Below, piece after piece: positions 1-7,238 of a stretch of 62,749 bases of DNA. The notes below the pieces were generated by a model. The model ran no database searches, was not told the origin of the DNA, and was given only the letters and a program-made list of their open reading frames with translations. How positions within the stretch are numbered: the stretch's first letter is position 1; each line of letters opens with the position of its first letter. The stretch is from JAJDBU01 sp046756925 (lineage in GTDB: Bacteria > Nitrospirota > Nitrospiria > SBBL01 > JAADHI01): NCBI GenBank assembly GCA_046756925.1, contig JBHHXH010000003.1, forward strand, positions 1 through 62,749. The letters are read 5' to 3'. The position numbers were made by a program, and so were the translations under genes.

Positions 1-525
1 AGTTAGCCGTGGCTTCTTCTCCCGGTACCGTCAGACCCTAAGATTATTTACCTTAAGGTGTTTCTTTCCGGTCGAAAGGGGTTTACAGCCCGAGAGCCTT
101 CATCCCCCACGCGGCGTCGCTGCGTCAGGCTTTCGCCCATTGCGCAATATTCCTCACTGCTGCCTCCCGTAGGAGTCTGGCCCGTATTTCAGTGCCAGTG
201 TGACTGGTCGTCCTCTCAGACCAGCTACCCATCGTCGCCTTGGTCAGCCGTTACCCAACCAACAAGCTAATGGGATGTGAGCCCCTCAAAGGGCGATAGC
301 TTATAAATAGAGGCCACCTTTAATCTCTCGGCTTTGACTTCGAGATACCATGCGGTATTAGCCCCGCTTTCGCGGAGTTATCCCCCGCCCCTCGGCAGGT
401 TACTCACATATTACTCACCCGTGCGCCACTTTACTATCCCTCCGAAGAGAGAATTCTCGTTCGACTTGCATGTGTTAAGCACGCCGCCAGCGTTCGTTCT
501 GAGCCAGGATCAAACTCTCCGAATA
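1..525 (-). rRNA. rrs: 16S ribosomal RNA, 5' part (cut by window edge)
   Basis: Small-subunit rRNA read from right to left. The complement holds the universal 5' primer site (AGAGTTTGATCCTGGCTCAG, at 518-499) and the conserved ACTCCTACGGGAGGCAGCAG site near 177-158, and it leaves the window close to E. coli position 514. The 5' end is placed about seven bases before AGAGTTTG by analogy with E. coli, so 525 is approximate. The rest of the rRNA operon lies beyond the left edge. tyrS lies directly upstream on the same strand. Confidence 0.97.
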
Positions 526-600
526 AAGGTTTGAACCTTTTGATCTGCTTTTGTTTCTTACATTTGTTACTTACAGTAGACCCGCTACATGTCAATACAC

Positions 601-622
601 ACTATTTAGTTTTCAAAGAACG
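601..622 (-). promoter_or_regulatory. rRNA leader boxA-like antitermination element
   Basis: The minus strand reads CGTTCTTTGAAAACTAAATA, very close to the TTCTTTGAAAACT element found in rRNA leaders of many bacteria, about 80 bases before the mature 16S end. In known systems the RNA copy loads NusB/NusE to prevent premature termination. A TTGACA hexamer (595-590) sits just downstream but has only weak -10 partners, so the promoter position is uncertain. Assignment rests on motif and place. Confidence 0.5.
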
Positions 623-662
623 AAAAAAAACCGCAAAGACCCACTTCATTTCGCGGCTTTTT
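622..662 (-). terminator. Probable intrinsic terminator between tyrS and the rRNA operon
   Basis: On the minus strand a CCGCGAA / TTTGCGG stem, extendable by flanking A/T pairs, closes a roughly 12-base loop and runs into eight T residues. It starts about 90 bases after the tyrS stop. The boxA-like element follows within two bases of the T run, so the hairpin could instead belong to the rRNA leader if transcription starts at the TACAAT element near 675. Confidence 0.55.
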
Positions 663-672
663 CTATAGGGAT

Positions 673-702
673 ATTGTACGCCACTGAGATCTCAAAATAC
701 AA
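673..702 (-). promoter_or_regulatory. Candidate sigma-70 promoter before the rRNA operon
   Basis: Minus strand TTGTAT (702-697), 18-base spacer, TACAAT (678-673). The -10 is good and the -35 weak. If used, the start point would fall at the base of the 622-662 hairpin. Alternative: TTGACA at 595-590, which lacks a good -10. Confidence 0.3.
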
Positions 703-750
703 GCTCAGCTATGAATAGATCCATCTTTTAACACAGCCCAATCTGGGTTG

Positions 751-1968
751 TCAATCCCCTCGAAGGAGACAATATCGCTTTTTCTTCCCTATTTTAATAT
801 CGCAACGATCTTCTTCTTTCAGGATGAGTACAAAATTGGGATCGATTATTTTGTTGCCGTTGATTTCGACAGCACCCTGTTGAATCAGTCTCCTGGCTTC
901 GCCCTTACTCGAGGCCCATCTTTGTTCGAACAACAGATTGAATAATTTATGCGCTTCACAACCGACAACAATCTCAAGATCCGTTTTCGACCGCGTCTCC
1001 CTGCCCACGGTTCGATCAAATTGACCCCTTGCCCTCTCCGCGGCCTTGCCCCCATGAAACCTGGCCACAAGCCCATGCGCCAATCGCAATTTGGCTTCCA
1101 TGGGATGCATTTTTTTTACCTCATTCAATTTTTCATCGGTTAAGAGTTCGAAATAACGCCACATCAGCTCATCTCGAATGGACATGGTTTTTCCAAACAT
1201 ATCGACAGGCGCATCTTCCAAGGCAATGTCGTTCCCATAACTCTTGCTCATTTTCCGAATACCGTCCGTGCCTTCCAGCAAGGGCATTGTCAGCACAACC
1301 TGTTGGGCCTGACCGTAGGCCTTTTGGAGGGTCCGACCCACCAATAAGTTAAATTTTTGATCCGTGCCGCCCAACTCCACATCCGCCCTAAGGGCAACCG
1401 AATCGTATCCTTGTATGAGCGGATATAAAAATTCGTGAACACCGATCGGATGGGACGCCTGGTAACGCTTTTGAAAATCATCTCTTTCGAGGATCCGCGC
1501 CACGGTGTATTCGGATGCCAGTTGGATCAACATCTCGGATTTCATGGAATCCATCCACTCACTGTTATATCGGATGATCGTTCGTTCCGGATCGAGGATC
1601 TTGAAGATTTGTGTTTGATAGGATTCCGCATTTTTCAAAACCGCTTCACGCGTCAGCGGTTGCCGAATTTCGGAACGGCCGCTCGGATCGCCGATCATCC
1701 CGGTAAAATCCCCGACCAGCACGACAACCGCATGCCCAAAATCTTGAAACTGTTTCAGCTTTTGAAAAAGAACCACATGACCGAGGTGGAGATTCGGAGC
1801 CGTCGGATCGATACCGAGCTTTACAATTAAGGGTTTTCCGAGACGTCGTGATTGCTCCAGTTTTTCCACCAGTTCAGCACGTTGGATGATGTCGATTACA
1901 CCCCGCGTGAGCACTTCGGCCATCGCCTCGACATCATCCAACACAGCGCGATCCGTTTTTATATCCAT
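751..1968 (-). CDS. tyrS: Tyrosyl-tRNA synthetase
   Basis: Cytoplasmic class I aminoacyl-tRNA synthetase that charges tRNA-Tyr. The Rossmann core carries the HIGH-type signature HLGHVV (about residue 60) and KMSKS (about residue 240), followed by a C-terminal S4 RNA-binding domain ending at RYCLLRGD. Length near 405 residues fits the TyrZ-like bacterial branch. The start is uncertain: ATG at 1968 is chosen, a GTG at 1998 is ten codons upstream, and an ATG at 1923 also fits the family. None has a strong ribosome-binding site. The 160-base leader to the preceding ComEA-like gene shows no T-box sequence. Likely co-transcribed with gcvH and the ComEA-like gene, with the rRNA operon downstream. 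Confidence 0.95.
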   Translation of the reverse strand: MDIKTDRAVLDDVEAMAEVLTRGVIDIIQRAELVEKLEQSRRLGKPLIVKLGIDPTAPNLHLGHVVLFQKLKQFQDFGHAVVVLVGDFTGMIGDPSGRSEIRQPLTREAVLKNAESYQTQIFKILDPERTIIRYNSEWMDSMKSEMLIQLASEYTVARILERDDFQKRYQASHPIGVHEFLYPLIQGYDSVALRADVELGGTDQKFNLLVGRTLQKAYGQAQQVVLTMPLLEGTDGIRKMSKSYGNDIALEDAPVDMFGKTMSIRDELMWRYFELLTDEKLNEVKKMHPMEAKLRLAHGLVARFHGGKAAERARGQFDRTVGRETRSKTDLEIVVGCEAHKLFNLLFEQRWASSKGEARRLIQQGAVEINGNKIIDPNFVLILKEEDRCDIKIGKKKRYCLLRGD

Positions 1969-2161
1969 GACGCAAATACGTCCAGTCGCCCCATCCACTG
2001 GGGGACATCGTTTTGAGATGATTGAATGTGCAACCCTTATTTATCTTCATGCTGCATTCGGCCAGGTGAGGCCGGAGGAACGAAAATCGAAGAGGCATTA
2101 ACAATACTGAATGGAACGAGTATCGATCGATCGGTCCGTTCGAAGTACGGTGGCAAAGCCC

Positions 2162-2578
2162 TTATTGCGAGGGCGATTCAAATCGAAGAAACGGCATCAT
2201 CTTTTCGAGTTTCTTTTCGCCGATACCTTTGATCCGGAGGAGATCCTTCGGCTCTAAAAAAGGTCCGTCATCCTCTCGTGATTTCAAAATGGCCTCGGCT
2301 AATTTCGGACCGATTCCTGGAAGCGCAACCAGGGCTTGCAAGGACGCCGAATTCACATCCAAGGTCCCTTCCAAAGGGTTTCCTAATTTTTCATCGGCCG
2401 CCGATTGTGCGGACGAAACGGACACCCCCACCGGAAATCTCAACGCGTACTGCCGATCCGCCCAGTTCCGAAAGTAGAACACGGCGGCCAGCATGAACAC
2501 TGAAAAAATAAATTTGCCAAATGCCGAAACGATCCGGGTCATCGCTGCTTTACGGCCAGCTTTATTGATTGGTTTCAT
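2162..2578 (-). CDS. ComEA-like helix-hairpin-helix protein, membrane-anchored
   Basis: About 138 residues. An N-terminal hydrophobic segment (roughly residues 17-38) should anchor it in the inner membrane. The C-terminal half has two helix-hairpin-helix motifs (LVALPGIGPKLAEAIL and LLRIKGIGEKKLEKM), the ComEA fold that binds DNA non-specifically during uptake. The conserved NSASLQAL entry fits ComEA (usual NINTA). The ATG at 2578 overlaps the gcvH 3' end by 17 bases; a second ATG at 2542 is possible. No other competence genes are in the window, so a role in DNA uptake is inferred from family only. Confidence 0.8.
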   Translation of the reverse strand: MKPINKAGRKAAMTRIVSAFGKFIFSVFMLAAVFYFRNWADRQYALRFPVGVSVSSAQSAADEKLGNPLEGTLDVNSASLQALVALPGIGPKLAEAILKSREDDGPFLEPKDLLRIKGIGEKKLEKMMPFLRFESPSQ

Positions 2579-2951
2579 TTTCCAAGAACGCCCGATATTC
2601 GTTCGCCGCCATCAACTGATCGATTTCATTCGGTTGATCCATCTCGATCACGACGATCCACCCTTCTCCATAGACATCCGCGTTGATCAACTCAGGTGTT
2701 TCTTCCAATGCAGCATTGACCGCCACAATCTTGCCACCCACTGGCGCATAAAGCATGGAAGTCGTTTTTGTGGATTCGATTTCTGTAATTTCCTCACCTT
2801 TTTTTACGGATCTTCCAAGGTCCGGAATTTCGAGAAAAACGATATCTCCCAACGCGTCTTGTGCGAAATCCGATATTCCAATGGTGGCTTTCGTACCGTC
2901 CACTCGAACCCACTCATGTTCTTGATGATAACGAAGATCCTCTTGAATCAC
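2562..2951 (-). CDS. gcvH: Glycine cleavage H-type lipoyl protein
   Basis: Small lipoyl carrier of about 129 residues with the GcvH pattern (LRYHQEHEW, GDIVFLEIP, ETPELINADVYGEGW). The lipoylated lysine is in ESTKTTSML, where most family members read ESVKAVSD, so the site is kept but the flank is variant. The GTG at 2951 is chosen because GGAGGG lies six bases upstream. The ATG at 3014 would sit inside the promoter -35 hexamer. No gcvT or gcvP is nearby. It may serve the glycine cleavage system or a lipoate-dependent sulfur system; the window does not decide. Confidence 0.87.
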   Translation of the reverse strand: MIQEDLRYHQEHEWVRVDGTKATIGISDFAQDALGDIVFLEIPDLGRSVKKGEEITEIESTKTTSMLYAPVGGKIVAVNAALEETPELINADVYGEGWIVVIEMDQPNEIDQLMAANEYRAFLENETNQ

Positions 2952-2984
2952 GCCAATCCCTCCGCCACGAAAATGAACGCCATA

Positions 2985-3014
2985 GGTATATCCGAAACCA
3001 CGCGATGCTGTCAA
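2985..3014 (-). promoter_or_regulatory. Sigma-70 promoter of the gcvH-comEA-tyrS unit
   Basis: Minus strand TTGACA (3014-3009), 18-base spacer, TATACC (2990-2985). Predicted start near 2978 gives a leader of about 27 bases to the GTG start of gcvH. No glycine riboswitch is visible in this short leader. Confidence 0.55.
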
Positions 3015-3265
3015 GCAAACTGGGTGAATAATCCCCTATAAATGCTTCCTTTTCAAAATCTTGCAATGCAACCCCAATGAAACCCTAAATAAAGAACGTG
3101 CTAAATCGACGCATAAAGAATAGACCGAATATTTAATGACCCCAAGTACGAAGGCCCAAGAGTCACCTGAAAACATGACGTCATACAAGAAAACACACCA
3201 AGACCGTCTTGAAAGACGCGCGCCAAAGCTTGACAAAAGAGGCTGCAATGCTTTAGGCATAGACC

Positions 3266-3838
3266 ATGTCGACAAACGCAAGGGGTCCCGCCAGGTTGTT
3301 AAAGCTTCTACAAACACTCTCTTTTCGGGAAAGTTCTGAAACCGCCTTTCGGCTCACTTCCGGAAAAAAAACCGCTTACTATATCGATTGCAAAAAGGTT
3401 TCCCTGCATCCGGAAGGTGCCTACCTGATTGCTTCCGAAATATTTAATCGGATCAAAGACTTGCCCGTAGACGGGGTTGGCGGCATGACCCTGGGCGCCG
3501 ATCCGATCGCGACCGCGGTATCGGTCATCAGCCATATCAACAAGCAGCCGATCCCCGCATTCATCGTCAGGAAGGAGGCGAAAGGACATGGTAGCCGACA
3601 ACAAATAGAAGGATATTTAAAACCCGGTGCCAGTGTGGTGGTGGTCGAAGATGTGGTCACCACGGGTGGGTCAACCCTGCGCACATTGGCGGTTTTAAAA
3701 AAGGAAGGTTATTCGATTTTGAAGGTGATCGCCTTGGTCGATCGTAAAGAAGGAGGCGCCGAAGCCATTATTTCGTCGGGCACATCCTTCGAAAGCATGT
3801 TTACGCTGGATGATTTTACTCAAAAACATCCAAAATAA
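3266..3838 (+). CDS. pyrE: Orotate phosphoribosyltransferase
   Basis: Pyrimidine biosynthesis enzyme joining orotate and PRPP to make OMP. The PRPP-binding loop VVVVEDVVTTGGST (about residues 124-137) and the KKVSLHPEGAY and GGMTLGADPIA segments are those of PyrE; 190 residues is the normal size. The start is uncertain: ATG at 3266 lacks a clear ribosome-binding site, and a TTG at the LLKLL segment, preceded by AGGGG, would also fit the family N-terminus. A TTGACA near 3233 may serve as its promoter but has no strong -10. Confidence 0.93.
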   Translation: MSTNARGPARLLKLLQTLSFRESSETAFRLTSGKKTAYYIDCKKVSLHPEGAYLIASEIFNRIKDLPVDGVGGMTLGADPIATAVSVISHINKQPIPAFIVRKEAKGHGSRQQIEGYLKPGASVVVVEDVVTTGGSTLRTLAVLKKEGYSILKVIALVDRKEGGAEAIISSGTSFESMFTLDDFTQKHPK

Positions 3839-3993
3839 AGACAAGCTTGTTTTCCATCGGCCTGTCTTCCTTACTGTTTAGAGAATACAAATATCTGAAA
3901 CCCCTCATTGGCCCCCAACCTGGTGTGCAGAGCCGGACCTCGAAAATTGGACAAGGTCTTTAAGTGTGATCTGCTGGGTTTGAATTCCTCTCA

Positions 3994-4370
3994 TCATGCC
4001 GCTTTCGGCAGATTGAAGCGTTCTAAAAACGCCATTCGCCGAGGATCCAGCGCCTCTTGGGAGACCTTACTTCCACAGATAACCTTGCCCAGATTCCGGA
4101 GATCGAGATGGACAAACCTTCCCTATGCATGAAGTCTACCCGCTTTTCCAATACAAGAAAAAACGTTTTGGGCAGCTTACGTTGGCCAGGCTCACGGAAG
4201 CAGCGGAGCGATTTCTCGTCGTTCTGCCGCATGACCAGCGCATAGAGTGACCCAGCCGACAGATTTCTGAAGGGATCCTCGGGAGATTTCTCAAGGAGGC
4301 AATCATCTTTGCCTCCCGATGAATCAGCAATCGTCCTATGGTCGCAGGAAGTAACCATGACTTTGAATAA
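3994..4370 (-). pseudogene. Possible decayed gene, family not recognised
   Basis: Minus-strand coding-like text is spread over two frames. One frame gives LYALVMRQNDEKSLRCF ... LPKTFFLVLEKRVDFMHREG. A shift of frame near 4115 continues as FVHLDLRNLGKVICGSKVSQ and ends in EALDPRRMAFLERFNLPKAA and a TGA at 3996-3994. The amphipathic, charged C-terminus looks like real protein, but no family is recognised and no intact start is seen. It may be chance. Confidence 0.22.
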
Positions 4371-4404
4371 AACCCTTTGACAACCATCCTTCGGCCATCA
4401 CCGG

Positions 4405-4436
4405 AAGTAAAGATCCCCGCCCTTCCGGACGGGGCT
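4405..4436 (-). terminator. Intrinsic terminator of the 4463-5179 pair
   Basis: Minus strand hairpin CCCCGTCC-GGAA-GGGCGGGG (4434-4415): eight base pairs with one G-U, a GGAA tetraloop, then a T-rich tail. It lies about 28 bases past the stop at 4463. Confidence 0.6.
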
Positions 4437-4462
4437 TGAAGTGGACCCAATCGACTTGTGTT

Positions 4463-4840
4463 TTAAGTGTTCTGCCGACCCGTAAGATATTTCCATACAT
4501 CAATCATATCGATCGCCAAAGATATAGCGATACAAGTCGATAAGACAATCAGGTAACTTTTAAAAGAACCCGCCCTCCCTGGAATTTTCATCAGCACATA
4601 GATGAGCAATGGGATCCATAGTATGTGTCCCAGACCCAGTATTTTTTCAAACCCGAAAAGAGAATAAAGTGTCATCATCAACATTGCGGAAATGATGAAT
4701 ACCGTGAAGATAAGCTTTGCCAAGGGGGCAGGCCAATAAACGGCACTGACGAGATTAATCAGCGTTAAGAAAAACACCCAGACGGAAATCCATACCGGCT
4801 GTTTCATTAATTCGGCGAAGAATTTGAACGGATTTCTCAT
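4463..4840 (-). CDS. Small integral membrane protein, function unknown
   Basis: 125 residues with four hydrophobic segments (about 17-35, 41-60, 69-86, 93-110), so probably a four-pass inner-membrane protein. A basic N-terminus (MRNPFKFF) precedes the first segment. No family is recognised. It starts three bases after the stop of the Cys-rich gene upstream and ends before a strong terminator, so the two form a small operon and may act together. Confidence 0.65.
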   Translation of the reverse strand: MRNPFKFFAELMKQPVWISVWVFFLTLINLVSAVYWPAPLAKLIFTVFIISAMLMMTLYSLFGFEKILGLGHILWIPLLIYVLMKIPGRAGSFKSYLIVLSTCIAISLAIDMIDVWKYLTGRQNT

Positions 4841-4843
4841 ATT

Positions 4844-5179
4844 TTAAGGCTTTCCCGAAACAAAGGGATGGTCGCATGTCGTACAATGGGCAACATAGAA
4901 ACATTGCCGGGAGGGCAGTTCACAGCGCATATCCAGTTCGCATCTTGATCTCGAAAACCCCGGACAAACCGATGTCGGATAGTCTTTTTGCCCTTTTTCC
5001 AAAACACAGCGCTCTGTGGAAACCTCGTAAAGTGTTCCACACGTTATACAAGTGGCCACTGCGAGGCACTCTCCGTACCCTAGATCGCATCTCAATGTGA
5101 CATCAATGGTTGCATAGTGACATTCAGGACACGATACTTTATTTAGTTTATGCTGAATTTCTGTGAGATTTAATGTCAT
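4844..5179 (-). CDS. Cysteine-rich probable zinc-ribbon protein
   Basis: 111 residues with paired cysteines (CPECHY, CDLGYGEC, CITCG, CFYVAHCTTCDH and others), consistent with two or three zinc-ribbon knuckles. The repeated C-x2-C/H pattern suggests duplicated ribbons. No family is recognised. The ATG at 5179 is chosen because AAGGAG lies seven bases upstream; an upstream frame extension lacks a site. It is translationally close to the membrane protein at 4463-4840. Cytoplasmic by absence of a signal peptide. Confidence 0.65.
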   Translation of the reverse strand: MTLNLTEIQHKLNKVSCPECHYATIDVTLRCDLGYGECLAVATCITCGTLYEVSTERCVLEKGQKDYPTSVCPGFSRSRCELDMRCELPSRQCFYVAHCTTCDHPFVSGKP

Positions 5180-5556
5180 AATTGGTTCTCCTTTTCTTCG
5201 GGGTTGCACCCTTGACTAATACGATTCATGACGCTTTAAGATAAGGAAACGTCCTGTGTGGAAATTCCAAATCCCATTAAAAGACCGTAAGGAATGACAG
5301 ACCCTATCGTTTTCTATTGTTTTTATACCAAGCCCATAGATAGCACTATTTTTGTAAGTCAGGATGTGGTCTGGATTACATAAGAATATCCATTATGAAA
5401 ATAATATGTGTCTGTGCAAGCCTGCCTACAGCGTGCTTCGGTTGAGGCCGTTTAATATGACAATCGTGAGATCAAGGAAGGTTATAATCACTGGGCAACA
5501 CACAAAAAAACACATCATGAAACATATTAAGATTCGTGTTCTTGAAAGGAGGGGAA
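5180..5556. other. Divergent intergenic region
   Basis: 377 bases between the Cys-rich gene (minus) and the HD-GYP gene (plus). No gene is supported. A perfect TATAAT on the plus strand (5483-5488) with a TGACAA 19 bases upstream is a weak candidate promoter for the HD-GYP gene. Confidence 0.4.
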
Positions 5557-6354
5557 ATGTTCGGCCTTGATCTTCTTGGGCTTCTTAAGATTGCGTCGAG
5601 TCGATACTTGAACAAGCAGAATATCGCAACACTCAACCTGCTGGCGAATGTCATCGAAAGCCGGGACCCCTATACGGCGGGACATACCTGGCGTGTTGCC
5701 AAGTATGCCACTGCCATGGCGCGGCGTCTCGGTTGGTCGTCCAAACGGGTAGTCGGCATTGAAATAGGGAGCTTTCTTCACGATCTTGGAAAGATATCGA
5801 CCGAGGATCGCGTCTTAAAGAAAGCGGGCAAGCTGACGGCTGAAGAATACGAGCAAATCAAGGCGCACCCAGCCGAGGGAAAAAGATTGCTTCAAGGGAT
5901 TGCATTCCTCCAACCGGCCGTTCAAGGCATCTATTCCCACCATGAGCACTATGATGGGAGCGGTTATCCGGAGGGCTTACAAGGGGAAGCCATCTCCAAG
6001 GAGGGTCGTCTTATGGCCGTTGCCGATGTCTTCGATGCTCTTACAAGTAATCGCTCTTATCGAAGGCCCATCAGCGCAGAAGAAGGCCTTTCCTACCTTC
6101 AAGGACAAAAGGGGACGCTTTTTGATCCAAAATTAGTGGATCTGTTTACATCCATCTGGGACGAAGGGAAACTAGAGAAGACCGTACTCCATAGTGAGGG
6201 ACATATCCCGCTTCTCTCATGCCCTCATGACGGCCCGACCATTGCTGTTCAATCGGGTAGCTCGGAAGGAGACAGCATTTTTTGTCCTGTCTGTAAAACC
6301 CGCTTCGTTCTTGTCAATAGAAACGGAGATTGGCAACCGCAACTCACGCATTGA
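5557..6354 (+). CDS. HD-GYP domain phosphodiesterase with C-terminal Cys pairs
   Basis: 265 residues. The HD-GYP domain spans about residues 25-190, with the metal-binding HD (SFLHDLGKI), the two His of HHEHYDGSGYP and the GYP motif intact. Such enzymes degrade cyclic di-GMP, or in some subfamilies cGAMP. The C-terminal tail has C-P-H-D near 222 and C-P-V-C near 245, which may fold as a small zinc ribbon. No receiver or membrane segment precedes the HD domain. The ATG at 5557 follows AAAGGAGGGG; the GTG at 5536 does not. It faces the flagellar genes, so a link of c-di-GMP to motility is plausible but inferred. Confidence 0.88.
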   Translation: MFGLDLLGLLKIASSRYLNKQNIATLNLLANVIESRDPYTAGHTWRVAKYATAMARRLGWSSKRVVGIEIGSFLHDLGKISTEDRVLKKAGKLTAEEYEQIKAHPAEGKRLLQGIAFLQPAVQGIYSHHEHYDGSGYPEGLQGEAISKEGRLMAVADVFDALTSNRSYRRPISAEEGLSYLQGQKGTLFDPKLVDLFTSIWDEGKLEKTVLHSEGHIPLLSCPHDGPTIAVQSGSSEGDSIFCPVCKTRFVLVNRNGDWQPQLTH

Positions 6355-6435
6355 TGATATTTGAAAGGGAACATACCGACGGGTTTAATCAGCGGGTTGT
6401 TGTTTAAAGAATTTTTAACAAAGACTGTTCTGGAT

Positions 6436-6789
6436 TCATACAGATTGTGCGCCATAGGATCGGGCAATGGTTCTCTCCTCTCGATAAGCATCTTGAAGTA
6501 CTTTCATCCGGCAGGCAATGAGTCCCTGTAACTCCTTGTTCATCAGAAGAATCCCTTCGATCTGTTCAGCCTTTCGACCCAGCTCACGAGGACCGGATGA
6601 TGCCCGCCCGTCCGACTCTTCCAGGCGCCGGCAGAGTGCTTGATGCTTGTTTTCGTCTAATTTTATATCCTCCCACTGGCCCGCCTTCGCCGCTTTCAAC
6701 ATCTTCTCCGAAACGGCATAGAGCGCCTCATAAAGATGCATCTCTGTTTGAGTACCATCGGTATTTGTTAGCGCTTCCGTCTCCAGCAT
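6436..6789 (-). CDS. fliT: FliT-like flagellar chaperone
   Basis: 117 residues, mostly helical, last gene after fliC-flaG-fliD-fliS. Size, position and the pattern of charged helices (LYEALYAVSEKMLKAAKAG; NKELQGLIACRMKVLQDAY) fit FliT, which holds FliD before export. Sequence similarity within this family is low, so position carries most of the weight. ATG has AAGGAG upstream. It converges with the HD-GYP gene; no clear terminator is seen between them. Confidence 0.68.
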   Translation of the reverse strand: MLETEALTNTDGTQTEMHLYEALYAVSEKMLKAAKAGQWEDIKLDENKHQALCRRLEESDGRASSGPRELGRKAEQIEGILLMNKELQGLIACRMKVLQDAYREERTIARSYGAQSV

Positions 6790-6805
6790 ATTACGATCTC
6801 CTTTT

Positions 6806-7228
6806 TTATCGAGGCGCGCCGGTTTGCGGTTTCAGTGCGTCCTCCGGAAGATTGGCCAGCTCAACCCAGGCCTCTCTGAGCCCAGAGAGTAGCTTCTCGA
6901 CCTCTTCAATGGGGGCGGTGTCGTTCTTCAAGTTGCCTTCGACCAACCTTTTCGTCATATACCCGTAAAGGGCCTCAAGATTGGTCGAAATGTCTCCCCC
7001 CACTTCATGATTGAGGCAAGCGTTTAGTTCTTCAATAATGGCAATCGTTTTGGCGATCGCCTCAGCTTTACCCGAAATATTTTGCTGCTTCATGTGGGCT
7101 CGTGCCGCCCGGATCGATTTGAGCGCACCCTCATATAATATTTGAATGAGCCGAAGCGGCGTTGCGGTGGCGACACTGGTCGAAAGGTCGACTTGCGCAT
7201 AAGTATGATAACGGTCATTCGGGATCAC
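6806..7228 (-). CDS. fliS: Flagellin export chaperone
   Basis: 140 residues; binds the C-terminus of flagellin and keeps it unfolded for export. The YHTYAQVDLSTSVATATP start and LIQILYEGALKSIRAA helix are typical of FliS. It starts at GTG (7228) with AAGGAG six bases upstream and follows fliD by ten bases. Confidence 0.93.
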   Translation of the reverse strand: MIPNDRYHTYAQVDLSTSVATATPLRLIQILYEGALKSIRAARAHMKQQNISGKAEAIAKTIAIIEELNACLNHEVGGDISTNLEALYGYMTKRLVEGNLKNDTAPIEEVEKLLSGLREAWVELANLPEDALKPQTGAPR

Positions 7229-7238
7229 CTGTACTCCT

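Larger units (their letters stand above)
3839..4462. other. Stretch without an intact gene
   Basis: Between pyrE and the 4463 membrane gene. No intact reading frame is supported. It holds a possible decayed minus-strand gene (3994-4370) and the terminator hairpin of the downstream minus-strand pair (4405-4436). A weak AAGACA/TGTCTT pairing just after pyrE has no T run. Confidence 0.5.

Noticed and set aside
1999..2161. T-box riboswitch before tyrS
   Set aside because: No GGGTGG-ACCGCG-type antiterminator sequence on either strand, and the genes appear to be in an operon.
2952..3014. Glycine riboswitch before gcvH
   Set aside because: The leader is only about 27 bases and lacks the conserved GGAGAG core.
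3036..3317. Minus-strand 93-codon frame upstream of gcvH
   Set aside because: It overlaps the pyrE start and the gcvH promoter region, and has no ribosome-binding site or recognisable domain.
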